The notes beneath the pieces are model-generated. The model saw only the letters and a program-made list of their open reading frames with translations, searched no databases and was not told the origin of the DNA. Shown here in pieces: positions 1-5,952 of a stretch of 8,319 nucleotides of DNA (within the stretch, counting starts at the first letter, position 1; each line of letters begins with the position of its first letter). The position numbers and the translations under genes were made by a program. Origin of the DNA: an uncultured Clostridia bacterium (GTDB taxonomy: Bacteria > Bacillota > Clostridia > Oscillospirales > CAG-272); NCBI GenBank assembly GCA_904502055.1, contig CAJGDZ010000074.1, positions 1 through 8,319 of the forward strand. Direction: 5' to 3'.

Positions 1-110
1 AATTTTTTAGAAATATTTTTAGAAATGCGATTTTTGATTGCTTTCGGAGTGCCCGAAAAGTCAGTGTTTACAAGGCTTTTCCGAGTTTTTGCGACCGCTG
101 TGCTCGCAAA

Positions 111-151
111 TTTTCAAGACCGCCTCGTTATGACCACTTCGATAACCCTCC
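111..151 (-). pseudogene. tRNA-Ser(UGA) 5'-half fragment, outer copy
   Basis: Read on the minus strand from 151, the sequence starts GGAGGGT, then TA, a TCG/CGA D-stem around a GG-containing D-loop, and an anticodon loop CTTGAAA with anticodon TGA. It matches the 5' half of a serine tRNA. After the anticodon loop the similarity stops: the bases that should close the anticodon stem read ATTTG instead of ACCGC, and there is no variable arm, T-loop (GGTTCGAATCC) or acceptor 3' strand. Downstream on that strand is a hairpin, TTTGCGA paired with TCGCAAA (88-94 and 104-110 on the plus strand). No promoter is visible upstream of this copy. I read it as a non-functional fragment. Confidence 0.65.
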
Positions 152-290
152 GTAGGTTATCTTTTGCGAGAGACTCTGTAATTTGGAGAGAATTTCGCGA
201 GAGAACTATGAAATTTTTGAGATTTGAAAAGTGCCGAAAACCCTTATAAATCAAGGATTTTTGAGGATACAAAGGGGATAGTTACGCGCG

Positions 291-333
291 GGTTTTCAAG
301 ACCGCCTCGTTATGACCACTTCGATATCCCTCC
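291..333 (-). pseudogene. tRNA-Ser(UGA) 5'-half fragment, promoter-proximal copy
   Basis: On the minus strand from 333 this reads GGAGGGA, TA, a D-arm with a TCG/CGA stem, G26, then GCGGT and the loop CTTGAAA, with anticodon TGA at 298-296. The 3' side starts ACC and continues CGCG, so the anticodon stem could close only with a bulged C. No variable arm, T-arm or CCCTCC acceptor strand follows, so a complete tRNA cannot fold here. Unlike the other copy it sits correctly downstream of a consensus promoter (348-376). This suggests it is the original gene position, with its 3' half displaced. Whether an intact tRNA-Ser lies further left cannot be seen. Confidence 0.7.
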
Positions 334-347
334 GTGGCTGTCTGCTT

Positions 348-376
348 ATTTTAGCACAAAAAAGCGCTCTTGTCAA
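348..376 (-). promoter_or_regulatory. Consensus SigA promoter facing the truncated tRNA-Ser
   Basis: On the minus strand TTGACA (376-371) is followed after exactly 17 bp by TAAAAT (353-348). Transcription should start near 342, about 8-10 bases before the tRNA-Ser 5' end at 333. That is the usual arrangement for a bacterial tRNA gene. The promoter sits just beyond the terminator of the oxidoreductase gene, so it forms a separate unit reading toward the left edge. Confidence 0.75.
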
Positions 377-386
377 GCCCCTTCCC

Positions 387-421
387 AAACAGAAAGGCGG
401 TCAAGCCTTTGCTTGACCGCC
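387..421 (-). terminator. Rho-independent terminator of the Gfo/Idh/MocA gene
   Basis: An 11-bp perfect stem, GGCGGTCAAGC at 396-406 with GCTTGACCGCC at 411-421, encloses a 4-base loop. Read on the minus strand it begins 6 bases after the stop codon at 427 and is followed by an interrupted T tract, TTTCTGTTT (395-387). The stem is strong and the tail only moderate. Confidence 0.8.
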
Positions 422-426
422 ACCGT

Positions 427-1479
427 TTATTCCTCAAACCGAATGACCTGCTTTTGCGCGTCCGATGCAAACGCCGCCTCGATCACGCGCATCACGCGGA
501 GCATCTGCCCGTGTGTGACGATCTGCTCCTCTCTGCCCTCGATCGCCGCGCAGAAGTTGCGGTAGTAATCGTGGGGGTCGGACTCGGGAAGTGCGATCTC
601 AAAGCTCTTGGTCGTAACCTCATCGCGAGGCGCCATGGTCTTGGTAAGACCGGCCGCCGCCTGGATGGGCGTGACGTCCTTCTCATCCCAGCCAAAGCAC
701 TCCACCACCTGACAGGGCTTGCCCCAATCGGGGATAAGCGCCGTGCCGTGCCTACCTTGCATATAAAAGCGCGGAAGCGTGATGAAGTTGTACGTTCCGA
801 TCTCAATATGGGCACGCGCGCCGTTTTCAAACCACATCGTCAGCTTAAAGCCATCGTCCACCTCATTGGTGGTAATGTGGTCAAACTGACAGAACAGCGA
901 TTTCAGCTTGACGTCCTTAAACAGCATCAACTGCTGGTCGATCATATGCACGCCCCAGTCATACAGCATACCGCCGCCGTACTGCTTGATACCGCGCCAG
1001 TCACCCGGAATGCCGCGCGAGCCGTGAACGCGCGATTCGATGTTCAGCACCTCGCCAACGGTCTGCTTTTCAAACAGATCCTTCATCACCAGGTAATCGG
1101 CATCCCAACGGCGATTCTGATGTACCGAGAACTTCACACCGCATCTCTTTGACGCCGCGATCATTCGCTCCAGCGATGCCACCGAAAGCGTGACCGGCTT
1201 CTCCGAGATCACGTGCTTCCCTGCCTCCATACAAGCAATGGCAAGGCTTTCGTGCACATCGTTCGGCGTGGCGATGGTGACGATCTCAATGCCCGGATCT
1301 GCCAAAAATTCCTCCAGCGTGCGGTACGCCTTCACGCCCCGCATCTCCTCAGCAAAAACGTTTCGCGATTCCTTAATATCATGTACGGCAACCATGTTCA
1401 ACACGTCACCGGACATTGCCCGTCTGACGTGCCAATCGCCCATGCCGCCGTTTCCGATCACACCAAATCCGTGCTTCAT
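427..1479 (-). CDS. Gfo/Idh/MocA-family NAD(P)-dependent oxidoreductase
   Basis: A 350-residue protein of normal length for this family, which oxidises or reduces sugars, inositols and related polyols with NAD(P) in the cytosol. The N-terminal Rossmann fold shows the dinucleotide motif GNGGMG at residues 9-14, IATPNDVHE at 69-77, and the family signature EKPVTL at 93-98, whose lysine is usually catalytic. The C-terminal domain carries QNRRWD (121-126) and DWGVHMID (174-181), with the Asp and His typical of the active site. The start at 1479 is set by AGAGG five bases upstream. The gene has its own promoter (1533-1560) and terminator (387-421) and is divergent from the sugar-nucleotide dehydratase. 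The exact substrate cannot be read from sequence. The nearby carbohydrate genes make a sugar or cyclitol plausible (inference). Confidence 0.93.
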   Translation of the reverse strand: MKHGFGVIGNGGMGDWHVRRAMSGDVLNMVAVHDIKESRNVFAEEMRGVKAYRTLEEFLADPGIEIVTIATPNDVHESLAIACMEAGKHVISEKPVTLSVASLERMIAASKRCGVKFSVHQNRRWDADYLVMKDLFEKQTVGEVLNIESRVHGSRGIPGDWRGIKQYGGGMLYDWGVHMIDQQLMLFKDVKLKSLFCQFDHITTNEVDDGFKLTMWFENGARAHIEIGTYNFITLPRFYMQGRHGTALIPDWGKPCQVVECFGWDEKDVTPIQAAAGLTKTMAPRDEVTTKSFEIALPESDPHDYYRNFCAAIEGREEQIVTHGQMLRVMRVIEAAFASDAQKQVIRFEE

Positions 1480-1532
1480 ATTTACCTCTTTTCCGCTCCC
1501 CTATAAGAATGGAAGCCGTTCTATCTGTTGGA

Positions 1533-1560
1533 ATTATACCACTTTTTTGTGGATTGTCAA
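1533..1560 (-). promoter_or_regulatory. Promoter of the Gfo/Idh/MocA gene
   Basis: On the minus strand TTGACA (1560-1555) and TATAAT (1538-1533) are separated by 16 bp, and a TGG just before the -10 makes it an extended -10 promoter. The spacer contains an inverted repeat, CCAC-T6-GTGG (1539-1552 on the plus strand). A near-perfect 16-bp palindrome AAGGGGATATCTCCTT (1559-1574) overlaps the edge of the -35 box. Both are candidate regulator sites. The start codon lies about 55 bases downstream of the -10. Confidence 0.82.
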
Positions 1561-1656
1561 GGGGATATCTCCTTTTGGGAGGACAGATTCGTCCCGATTT
1601 TTATAACTTTTTGTCATATTTTCATCAAAAAAGCGCAAAAATCTCGTCTTTAATTG

Positions 1657-1686
1657 TTGACAATTCCTCAGCACATATGATACAAT
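1657..1686 (+). promoter_or_regulatory. Promoter of the nucleotide-sugar dehydratase gene
   Basis: TTGACA (1657-1662) and TACAAT (1681-1686) are separated by 18 bp. TG at 1678-1679 forms an extended -10. The -35 is embedded in a perfect palindrome AATTGT-TG-ACAATT (1652-1665), a candidate operator. The -10 region contains a tandem duplication of TGATACAA (1678-1693). Confidence 0.78.
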
Positions 1687-1749
1687 GATACAAATGTATG
1701 TGGCGTTTTGTCACAGACGGTTTTCAAAAAACGAAATCGAGGAAAAAAC

Positions 1750-3678
1750 ATGCTCAACTTTCTTGAAAAATTGAAGTTCCGAAAGCTGCTGCTGTTCGCG
1801 ATCGATGCGGTTGCCTCGGCTATGCTTACTCTTACGATCTGGTTTCTTTTTGACAAGGCCGACTCGCATCTCCGGGGCGTACTTCTTTTGCTCATCTGCA
1901 TCTACGCCGCTCGACTCCTTTGCGGAATCTACCGCCAAATTGTTCGATACTCGTCGCTCGGCGCCTATATGCGTCTGATTCTGGCAGACTTTTTGGGCGG
2001 CATTTTGTATTTGCTTGTGGCGACCTTTGTACTGTCCGACAAAATGTCCTCCCTCTCGCTTTGGGAATCCACGGCACTGGCGGCCAGCGCTTGTCTGCTT
2101 TCGCTCTGCGAAAGATTTTTGTATCAATACGGCTACCGTTATTTTTCGCGAGCCAAGGGGGAAAAGAACGTCACCGCCTCCGAATCGGAAAAACAAAAAT
2201 GCGCCATCATCGGCGCCGGAACCAACGGCTATTTTCTTGCCGACGAGCTGCTCGCCTCCAAGGACTCGACCTATCTTCCCTGCTGCTTCATTGATACCGA
2301 CAGAGAAAAGATCGGACAACGTATCAACGGTCTTAGCGTATATTCTCCCCAAAAGGCGACCGAGATTATGAAAAAGATGGGTGTGACTCACGTCATCGTG
2401 GCTCTTCCCGAACGCTCGGCCGCACGGAGACAGGATCTGTTTGACAAGTACTCCAAGCGCGGATTCAAGGTTTTGATCTACGAGCTCCCCTTCTCGGAGG
2501 AAAGCTCGACTCCCCTTGCCGCCTATGATGTAAACCAAAAGCCGATCGTCCGTGAATTCAAGATCGAGGACCTGCTGTTCCGCGACCCCATTCAGATCAA
2601 CACGAAAAAAACCGGGGCCTTTTACCGCGACAAAACCATACTGATCACGGGTGGCGGCGGTTCGATCGGCAGTGAGATCTGCCGTCAGCTTGCCAAGTTT
2701 GAGCCAAAAAAGCTGATCGTTCTGGACATTTACGAAAACAACGCCTACGACATTCAGCAGGAGCTCAAGCTGAATTACGGGGCAGAGCTTGATCTTCAGG
2801 TGGAGATCGCGTCGGTGCGTGAACCGGATCGCATCGACGAGGTTATGGCTACATACCACCCCGACATCGTCATTCACGCCGCCGCGCACAAGCACGTGCC
2901 GCTTATGGAGCACAACTGTGCCGAGGCCGTCAAAAACAACATTTTCGGCACGCTCCATGTGGCAACGGCCGCCGAAAAACACGGCGTCAAGAAGTTTATT
3001 ATGATCTCGACCGACAAGGCGGTCAATCCCACAAATGTCATGGGTGCATCCAAGCGCATGTGCGAAATGATCGTACAGAGCCGCGAGGGCAGCAAGACCG
3101 AATTTACCGCCGTGCGCTTCGGCAACGTGCTGGGCTCGAACGGCTCGGTCATTCCCCTCTTCCGCCGCCAGATCGCAAACGGCGGCCCGGTCACCATTAC
3201 CGACTTCCGCATCATCCGCTACTTTATGACCATCCCCGAGGCGGCACAGCTTGTGCTTGAGGCCGGTTCGATGGCCAAAAACGGCGAGCTGTACGTTTTG
3301 GATATGGGCAAGCCCGTTCGTATTCTGCAGCTGGCTGAGGATATGATCCGTATGAGCGGCTTTGAGCCCTACCGCGAGATCGACATTCAGGAGATCGGTC
3401 TGCGCGAGGGCGAAAAGCTCTATGAGGAGCTTCTGGTCAAGACCGAGGAGCTGGACAAGACCGAAAACAATATGATCTTCATTGAGCGCGACCGAGGTCT
3501 TTCGCGCGCCGAGGTGACCGAAAAGCTGACGCTTCTGGAGGAGGCGGTGAAGAACGGCTCACCCGAGCTCGTCAAGAAGGTTATGAAACAGGTCGTTCCG
3601 ACCTACCATGACCCCAAGGAGGTCAACAAAAACGCCGAACAAACCGAGGAAATGAAAACCTCGACCTCTCAGAAATGA
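1750..3678 (+). CDS. Membrane-anchored nucleotide-sugar 4,6-dehydratase (FlaA1/PglF/CapD family)
   Basis: A 642-residue protein of the family that converts UDP-GlcNAc-type sugars to 4-keto-6-deoxy intermediates for surface polysaccharide or glycoprotein synthesis. About four hydrophobic segments lie near residues 11-34, 42-62, 76-96 and 105-125. A first nucleotide-binding fold follows, with GAGTNG at 155-160. The catalytic short-chain dehydrogenase-like domain has GGGGSIGSE at 301-309, HAAAHKHVPLME at 376-387, STDKAVNPTNVMGASKR at 420-436, and RYFMTIPEAAQLV at 490-502. The TDK triplet (421-423) and Met in place of the usual Tyr in MGASK are hallmarks of inverting 4,6-dehydratases. The start is ATG 1750 because GAGGA lies 6 bases upstream; an in-frame TTG at 1708 has no such site. 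It is the only gene of its unit, with its own promoter and terminator, rather than part of a capsule cluster. The exact sugar is not determinable. Confidence 0.93.
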   Translation: MLNFLEKLKFRKLLLFAIDAVASAMLTLTIWFLFDKADSHLRGVLLLLICIYAARLLCGIYRQIVRYSSLGAYMRLILADFLGGILYLLVATFVLSDKMSSLSLWESTALAASACLLSLCERFLYQYGYRYFSRAKGEKNVTASESEKQKCAIIGAGTNGYFLADELLASKDSTYLPCCFIDTDREKIGQRINGLSVYSPQKATEIMKKMGVTHVIVALPERSAARRQDLFDKYSKRGFKVLIYELPFSEESSTPLAAYDVNQKPIVREFKIEDLLFRDPIQINTKKTGAFYRDKTILITGGGGSIGSEICRQLAKFEPKKLIVLDIYENNAYDIQQELKLNYGAELDLQVEIASVREPDRIDEVMATYHPDIVIHAAAHKHVPLMEHNCAEAVKNNIFGTLHVATAAEKHGVKKFIMISTDKAVNPTNVMGASKRMCEMIVQSREGSKTEFTAVRFGNVLGSNGSVIPLFRRQIANGGPVTITDFRIIRYFMTIPEAAQLVLEAGSMAKNGELYVLDMGKPVRILQLAEDMIRMSGFEPYREIDIQEIGLREGEKLYEELLVKTEELDKTENNMIFIERDRGLSRAEVTEKLTLLEEAVKNGSPELVKKVMKQVVPTYHDPKEVNKNAEQTEEMKTSTSQK

Positions 3679-3683
3679 TCCTC

Positions 3684-3719
3684 ATCCCCGTTTCGCTATA
3701 TGGCGAGACGGGGATTTTT
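3684..3719 (+). terminator. Rho-independent terminator after the dehydratase gene
   Basis: A 12-bp stem, TCCCCGTTTCGC (3685-3696) with GCGAGACGGGGA (3703-3714) including one G-U pair, has a 6-base loop and is followed by TTTTT (3715-3719). It starts 7 bases after the stop codon. This strongly suggests that the next small gene is transcribed separately. Confidence 0.9.
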
Positions 3720-3837
3720 GATTTGCCGTCGCGGCGACTTTTTCCGACAGAAAGAGTGAACCTTTTTGCGCGCAGCACATAGGATAATAGTGAGGCGGCG
3801 CGGGGCGTGCCGTCCGAACATCTTTGGAGGTAAGAGT

Positions 3838-3927
3838 ATGAACAACTGTCTTTGCAATCTTTTCGACGACAACATCGTTTGGGTCATCATCATCGCTCTC
3901 CTGATCCTCACCTGCTGCTGCGGTTGA
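3838..3927 (+). CDS. 29-residue Cys-rich single-span membrane microprotein
   Basis: A short gene with a strong GGAGG (3826-3830) seven bases before ATG 3838. The peptide begins MNNCLCNLFDDN, has a hydrophobic stretch IVWVIIIALLILT at residues 13-25, and ends CCCG. It therefore carries five cysteines: two near the N-terminus (4 and 6) and three in a row at the C-terminus (26-28), on opposite sides of a short membrane segment. It lies between two strong terminators and has its own ribosome site, which argues for real translation. The promoter is weak to the eye: GATAAT at 3783-3788 is a possible -10, with no good -35. It has no His codons, so it is not a his-type leader peptide for hisS. Small Cys-rich membrane peptides of this look occur in clostridial genomes as hypothetical proteins (recollection only). 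No function is assigned. Confidence 0.68.
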   Translation: MNNCLCNLFDDNIVWVIIIALLILTCCCG

Positions 3928-3933
3928 GTCCTT

Positions 3934-3970
3934 TGGGGCTGAGTCCTTGGGCTCAGCCCTATTTTTTTTT
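3934..3970 (+). terminator. Rho-independent terminator after the microprotein gene
   Basis: GGGCTGAG (3936-3943) pairs perfectly with CTCAGCCC (3952-3959) around an 8-base loop, followed after TA by nine T residues (3962-3970). It begins 8 bases after the microprotein stop codon. The preceding bases form an imperfect direct repeat of the hairpin's left part: TGAGTCCTTTGGGGC at 3925-3939, then TGAGTCCTTGGGCTC at 3940-3954. It separates the microprotein unit from the hisS promoter. Confidence 0.9.
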
Positions 3971-3978
3971 AAAAGAGG

Positions 3979-4007
3979 TAGACAAAAACAAAAGAATATG
4001 GTACAAT
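3979..4007 (+). promoter_or_regulatory. Promoter of hisS and the DJ-1 gene
   Basis: TAGACA (3979-3984) and TACAAT (4002-4007) are separated by 17 bp, with TG at 3999-4000 forming an extended -10. The leader to the hisS start is only about 30 bases, too short for a T-box riboswitch, and none is visible. This hisS therefore appears not to be controlled by T-box readthrough. Confidence 0.8.
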
Positions 4008-4041
4008 AGGAAATAATACAAAAATGAGAGAAGGCACAAAT

Positions 4042-5340
4042 ATGAGTAACGAAAAGATTTCTACACAGCCCTACAAAGGCACGCGCGACTTTTATCCGGA
4101 GGATATGAAGATCCGCAACTGGTTCTTCGGCGTCATCCGCGAGAGCCTGGAGCGCGCGTCCTTTGAGGAATATAACGCCCCGATGCTTGAGTCTCTGGAG
4201 CTGTATATCGCCAAGAGCGGCGAGGAGCTGGCCAAGGAGCAGACCTATAACTTTACCGACCGCGGCGGCAGAATGCTGGCCATTCGTCCCGAAATGACGC
4301 CCTCGGTCGCGCGTATGGTGGCCGCCAAGGCGGGCGAGCTCAACTACCCCCTCAAATGGTACTCGATCCCCAATATGTACCGCTACGAGCGTCCCCAGCG
4401 CGGCAGACTCCGCGAATTCTGGCAGCTCAACGTTGATATTTTCGGTTGCGACGGCTTTGAGGCGGACTTCGACGTCATTGAAAGTGCCATCGAGATGCTT
4501 CGCGGCTTCGGCGCGGACGAGACCATGTTCCGCGTGCACATCAACAACCGCCGCTTCTTTAACGACGTGATCGCCGCCATCGTGGGCACCGATACCGAGG
4601 GCGCGCGCCGCGTTTCCAAGGTGATCGACCGCAAGGGCAAGGTCACGCGCGAGGCTTACGAAAAGGATATGGCGGAGCTTGGCGTGGATGCGGACAAGCT
4701 GGCAAAGATCGACGCGCTTTACACCATGAACGTGCGCGAGGCCACCGCACTCTGCCCCGATTCCGTGGGCTCGGGCGAGCTTCTTTCACTCTTTGATCTC
4801 CTGGAAAAGACCGGTCTTGACAAATTCTGCGTCTTTGACTTTGGAATCGTCCGCGGTCTGGACTACTATACCGGCACGGTGTTTGAGGTCTTTGACGAGG
4901 CGCCCGAGAACAACCGCGCTATGTTTGGCGGCGGCCGCTACGATAACCTCGTCGGTCTTTTCGTAAAGAACGCCAAGATCTCCGGCGTGGGCTACGGAAT
5001 GGGCGACGTTACACTGGAAAACTTCCTTGTGACCCACAACCTCGTCCCCAACCTTTATGCCTCCGAGAAAAAGGTGCTTATCACGCGCTTTGATGACGTT
5101 CCGATGGAGCACTACGTCTCGCTTGCCGCCTCCTTGCGCGCAGGCGGAACCACCGCCACCGTTTATTTGGGTGCCAAAAAATTCGGCAAGCAGATCGACT
5201 TTGCCGTAAAGGAGCACTTCTCGCACGTGGTGATCTGCGGCGCAAGCGAGCTGGAGGCGGGTGTGGTCAAGGTCAAGGATCTGGAAACGCGCGAGGAAAG
5301 CGAGATCGCTATGGACAAGCTTTCCGCATTCTTTGAATAA
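4042..5340 (+). CDS. hisS: Histidine--tRNA ligase, variant motif-3 type
   Basis: A 432-residue class II aminoacyl-tRNA synthetase that charges tRNA-His in the cytosol. Visible motifs are KGTRDFYPEDM at 12-22, RPEMTPSVARM at 82-92 (place of the usual RPEGT), motif 2 YRYERPQRGRLREFWQ at 113-128, the histidine-specific RGLDYYTGT at 271-279, GGGRYDNL at 296-303, and GVGYGMGDVTLEN at 315-327. A C-terminal anticodon-binding domain (about 343-432) is present, so it is a true synthetase and not the truncated regulatory subunit HisZ. The motif-3 position reads GMGDV where most HisRS have GxERL, so the usual motif-3 arginine is missing. The wider set of motifs resembles a divergent HisRS branch I recall from some bacteria and organelles. 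ATG 4042 is preferred because AGAAGG lies 7 bases upstream; ATG 4024 has no ribosome site and would add six residues. It is co-transcribed with the next gene. Confidence 0.94.
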   Translation: MSNEKISTQPYKGTRDFYPEDMKIRNWFFGVIRESLERASFEEYNAPMLESLELYIAKSGEELAKEQTYNFTDRGGRMLAIRPEMTPSVARMVAAKAGELNYPLKWYSIPNMYRYERPQRGRLREFWQLNVDIFGCDGFEADFDVIESAIEMLRGFGADETMFRVHINNRRFFNDVIAAIVGTDTEGARRVSKVIDRKGKVTREAYEKDMAELGVDADKLAKIDALYTMNVREATALCPDSVGSGELLSLFDLLEKTGLDKFCVFDFGIVRGLDYYTGTVFEVFDEAPENNRAMFGGGRYDNLVGLFVKNAKISGVGYGMGDVTLENFLVTHNLVPNLYASEKKVLITRFDDVPMEHYVSLAASLRAGGTTATVYLGAKKFGKQIDFAVKEHFSHVVICGASELEAGVVKVKDLETREESEIAMDKLSAFFE

Positions 5341-5349
5341 GGTAAAGAT

Positions 5350-5886
5350 ATGATTTATTTGTTTTTAGCCGAGGGCTTTGAGGAGATCGAGGCACTCACG
5401 CCCGTCGATATGCTCCGCCGCGCAGGCAAGGAGATCGTCACCGTCGGCATCGGCTCCAAAACCGTTGTCGGCGCGCACGGAATCCCCGTGGTTGCCGATA
5501 TGAGCGAGGAAGAATTTTCGGACGCATCGCCCGAAATGATCATTCTGCCCGGCGGTATGCCCGGCACACTCAATCTTGACGCGTCCCAGACGGTGCATAC
5601 GGCGATCGACTGTGCGCTCGCCTCGAACGCATACATTGCCGCCATCTGCGCCGCCCCCACCGTTCTCGGAAAGCGCGGCCTGCTTGTCGGCAAAAAGGCC
5701 ACCTGCTACCCCGGTATGGAGGACGGCCTTACGGGCGCCATCCTTTCGGAAAAGACTGTGGTGCGCGACGGCCGTATCATCACCGCCGCCGGTATGGGCG
5801 CCGCTCTTGCCTTTTCGCTTGAGCTGATCTCGGCTCTGTGCGGCGAGGATAAGGCCGGGGCGCTTAAGACCGCCGTAGTTGGCTGA
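5350..5886 (+). CDS. DJ-1/PfpI (ThiJ)-family protein
   Basis: A 178-residue single-domain cytosolic protein of DJ-1 subfamily length. The start matches DJ-1: AEGFEEIEALTPVDMLRRAG at 7-26, with Glu14 at the place of the conserved active-site glutamate. LPGGMPG lies at 66-72, and the nucleophile elbow AAICAAPTVLGKRG at 97-110 places the reactive Cys at 100. The position after the nucleophile that is His in human DJ-1 is Tyr120 here (TCYPGME), which I recall as common in bacterial members. Members have been reported as glyoxalase/deglycase-like or oxidative-stress proteins, but the true activity is debated. It follows hisS by 9 bases, with an AAGG that overlaps the hisS stop codon, so translation is probably coupled. 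No convincing terminator follows. Confidence 0.92.
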   Translation: MIYLFLAEGFEEIEALTPVDMLRRAGKEIVTVGIGSKTVVGAHGIPVVADMSEEEFSDASPEMIILPGGMPGTLNLDASQTVHTAIDCALASNAYIAAICAAPTVLGKRGLLVGKKATCYPGMEDGLTGAILSEKTVVRDGRIITAAGMGAALAFSLELISALCGEDKAGALKTAVVG

Positions 5887-5923
5887 AAGTAAATTTTAGT
5901 CCATCTGACATATTGTTTTTTAC

Positions 5924-5952
5924 TTGAAAGAAAACGACGTATGGGATATAAT
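5924..5952 (+). promoter_or_regulatory. Consensus promoter of the beta-helix gene
   Basis: TTGAAA (5924-5929) and a perfect TATAAT (5947-5952) are 17 bp apart. Transcription should start near 5958-5960. The in-frame ATG at 5941 lies inside this promoter, which rules it out as the translation start and supports ATG 5986. Confidence 0.85.

Larger units (their letters stand above)
48..335. repeat. Tandem direct repeat with 182-bp period carrying tRNA-Ser 5' halves
   Basis: Two homologous segments, about 48-153 and 230-335, lie exactly 182 bp apart. The last 43 bases of each (111-153 and 293-335) differ at one position only, T or A at the base equivalent to tRNA position 7. The 63-base left parts are diverged but keep the same words in the same order: AGTGCC near the start, then CGAAAA, then CAAGG followed by a T run and GAG. 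The conserved part reads on the minus strand as the 5' half of tRNA-Ser(UGA). The region has no credible protein gene and is AT-rich beside its neighbours. A conserved tRNA core with diverged flanks is the pattern expected of repeated attachment sites (inference). No integrase is present in the window, and the repeat may continue beyond the left edge. Confidence 0.75.

Noticed and set aside
1..426. CRISPR array or integron attC array
   Set aside because: Only two copies at 182-bp spacing are present, the conserved part is tRNA-derived, and there are no short regular spacers or attC-type boxes.
25..565. Small plus-strand open frames across the tRNA-fragment region
   Set aside because: They read through the minus-strand tRNA fragments and terminator, lack ribosome sites and have no recognisable motifs.
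370..1152. 260-residue plus-strand open frame
   Set aside because: It is fully antisense to the well-supported Gfo/Idh/MocA gene, starts within that gene's terminator region and has no recognisable domain.
1711..2982. 423-residue minus-strand open frame opposite the dehydratase gene
   Set aside because: The plus-strand protein has all expected family motifs. The antisense frame is a by-product of GC-rich codon use and has low-complexity composition.
3728..3743. GTCG-CGG-CGAC followed by T5 as a second terminator
   Set aside because: The stem is only 4 bp with a 3-base loop. A stronger terminator lies directly upstream, so this is weak evidence on its own.
3838..4041. Microprotein as a his leader peptide or T-box attenuator for hisS
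   Set aside because: It contains no His codon, is followed by its own terminator, and hisS has a separate promoter. No T-box elements are visible in the short leader.
3682..4539. 285-residue minus-strand open frame covering the microprotein and the hisS start
   Set aside because: It runs through two clear plus-strand terminators, a promoter and the hisS coding region, and no domain is seen.
5887..5925. AAGTAAA and TTTACTT as a terminator after the DJ-1 gene
   Set aside because: The arms are short and AT-only apart from one G or C, with a 25-base loop, which does not make a credible terminator.
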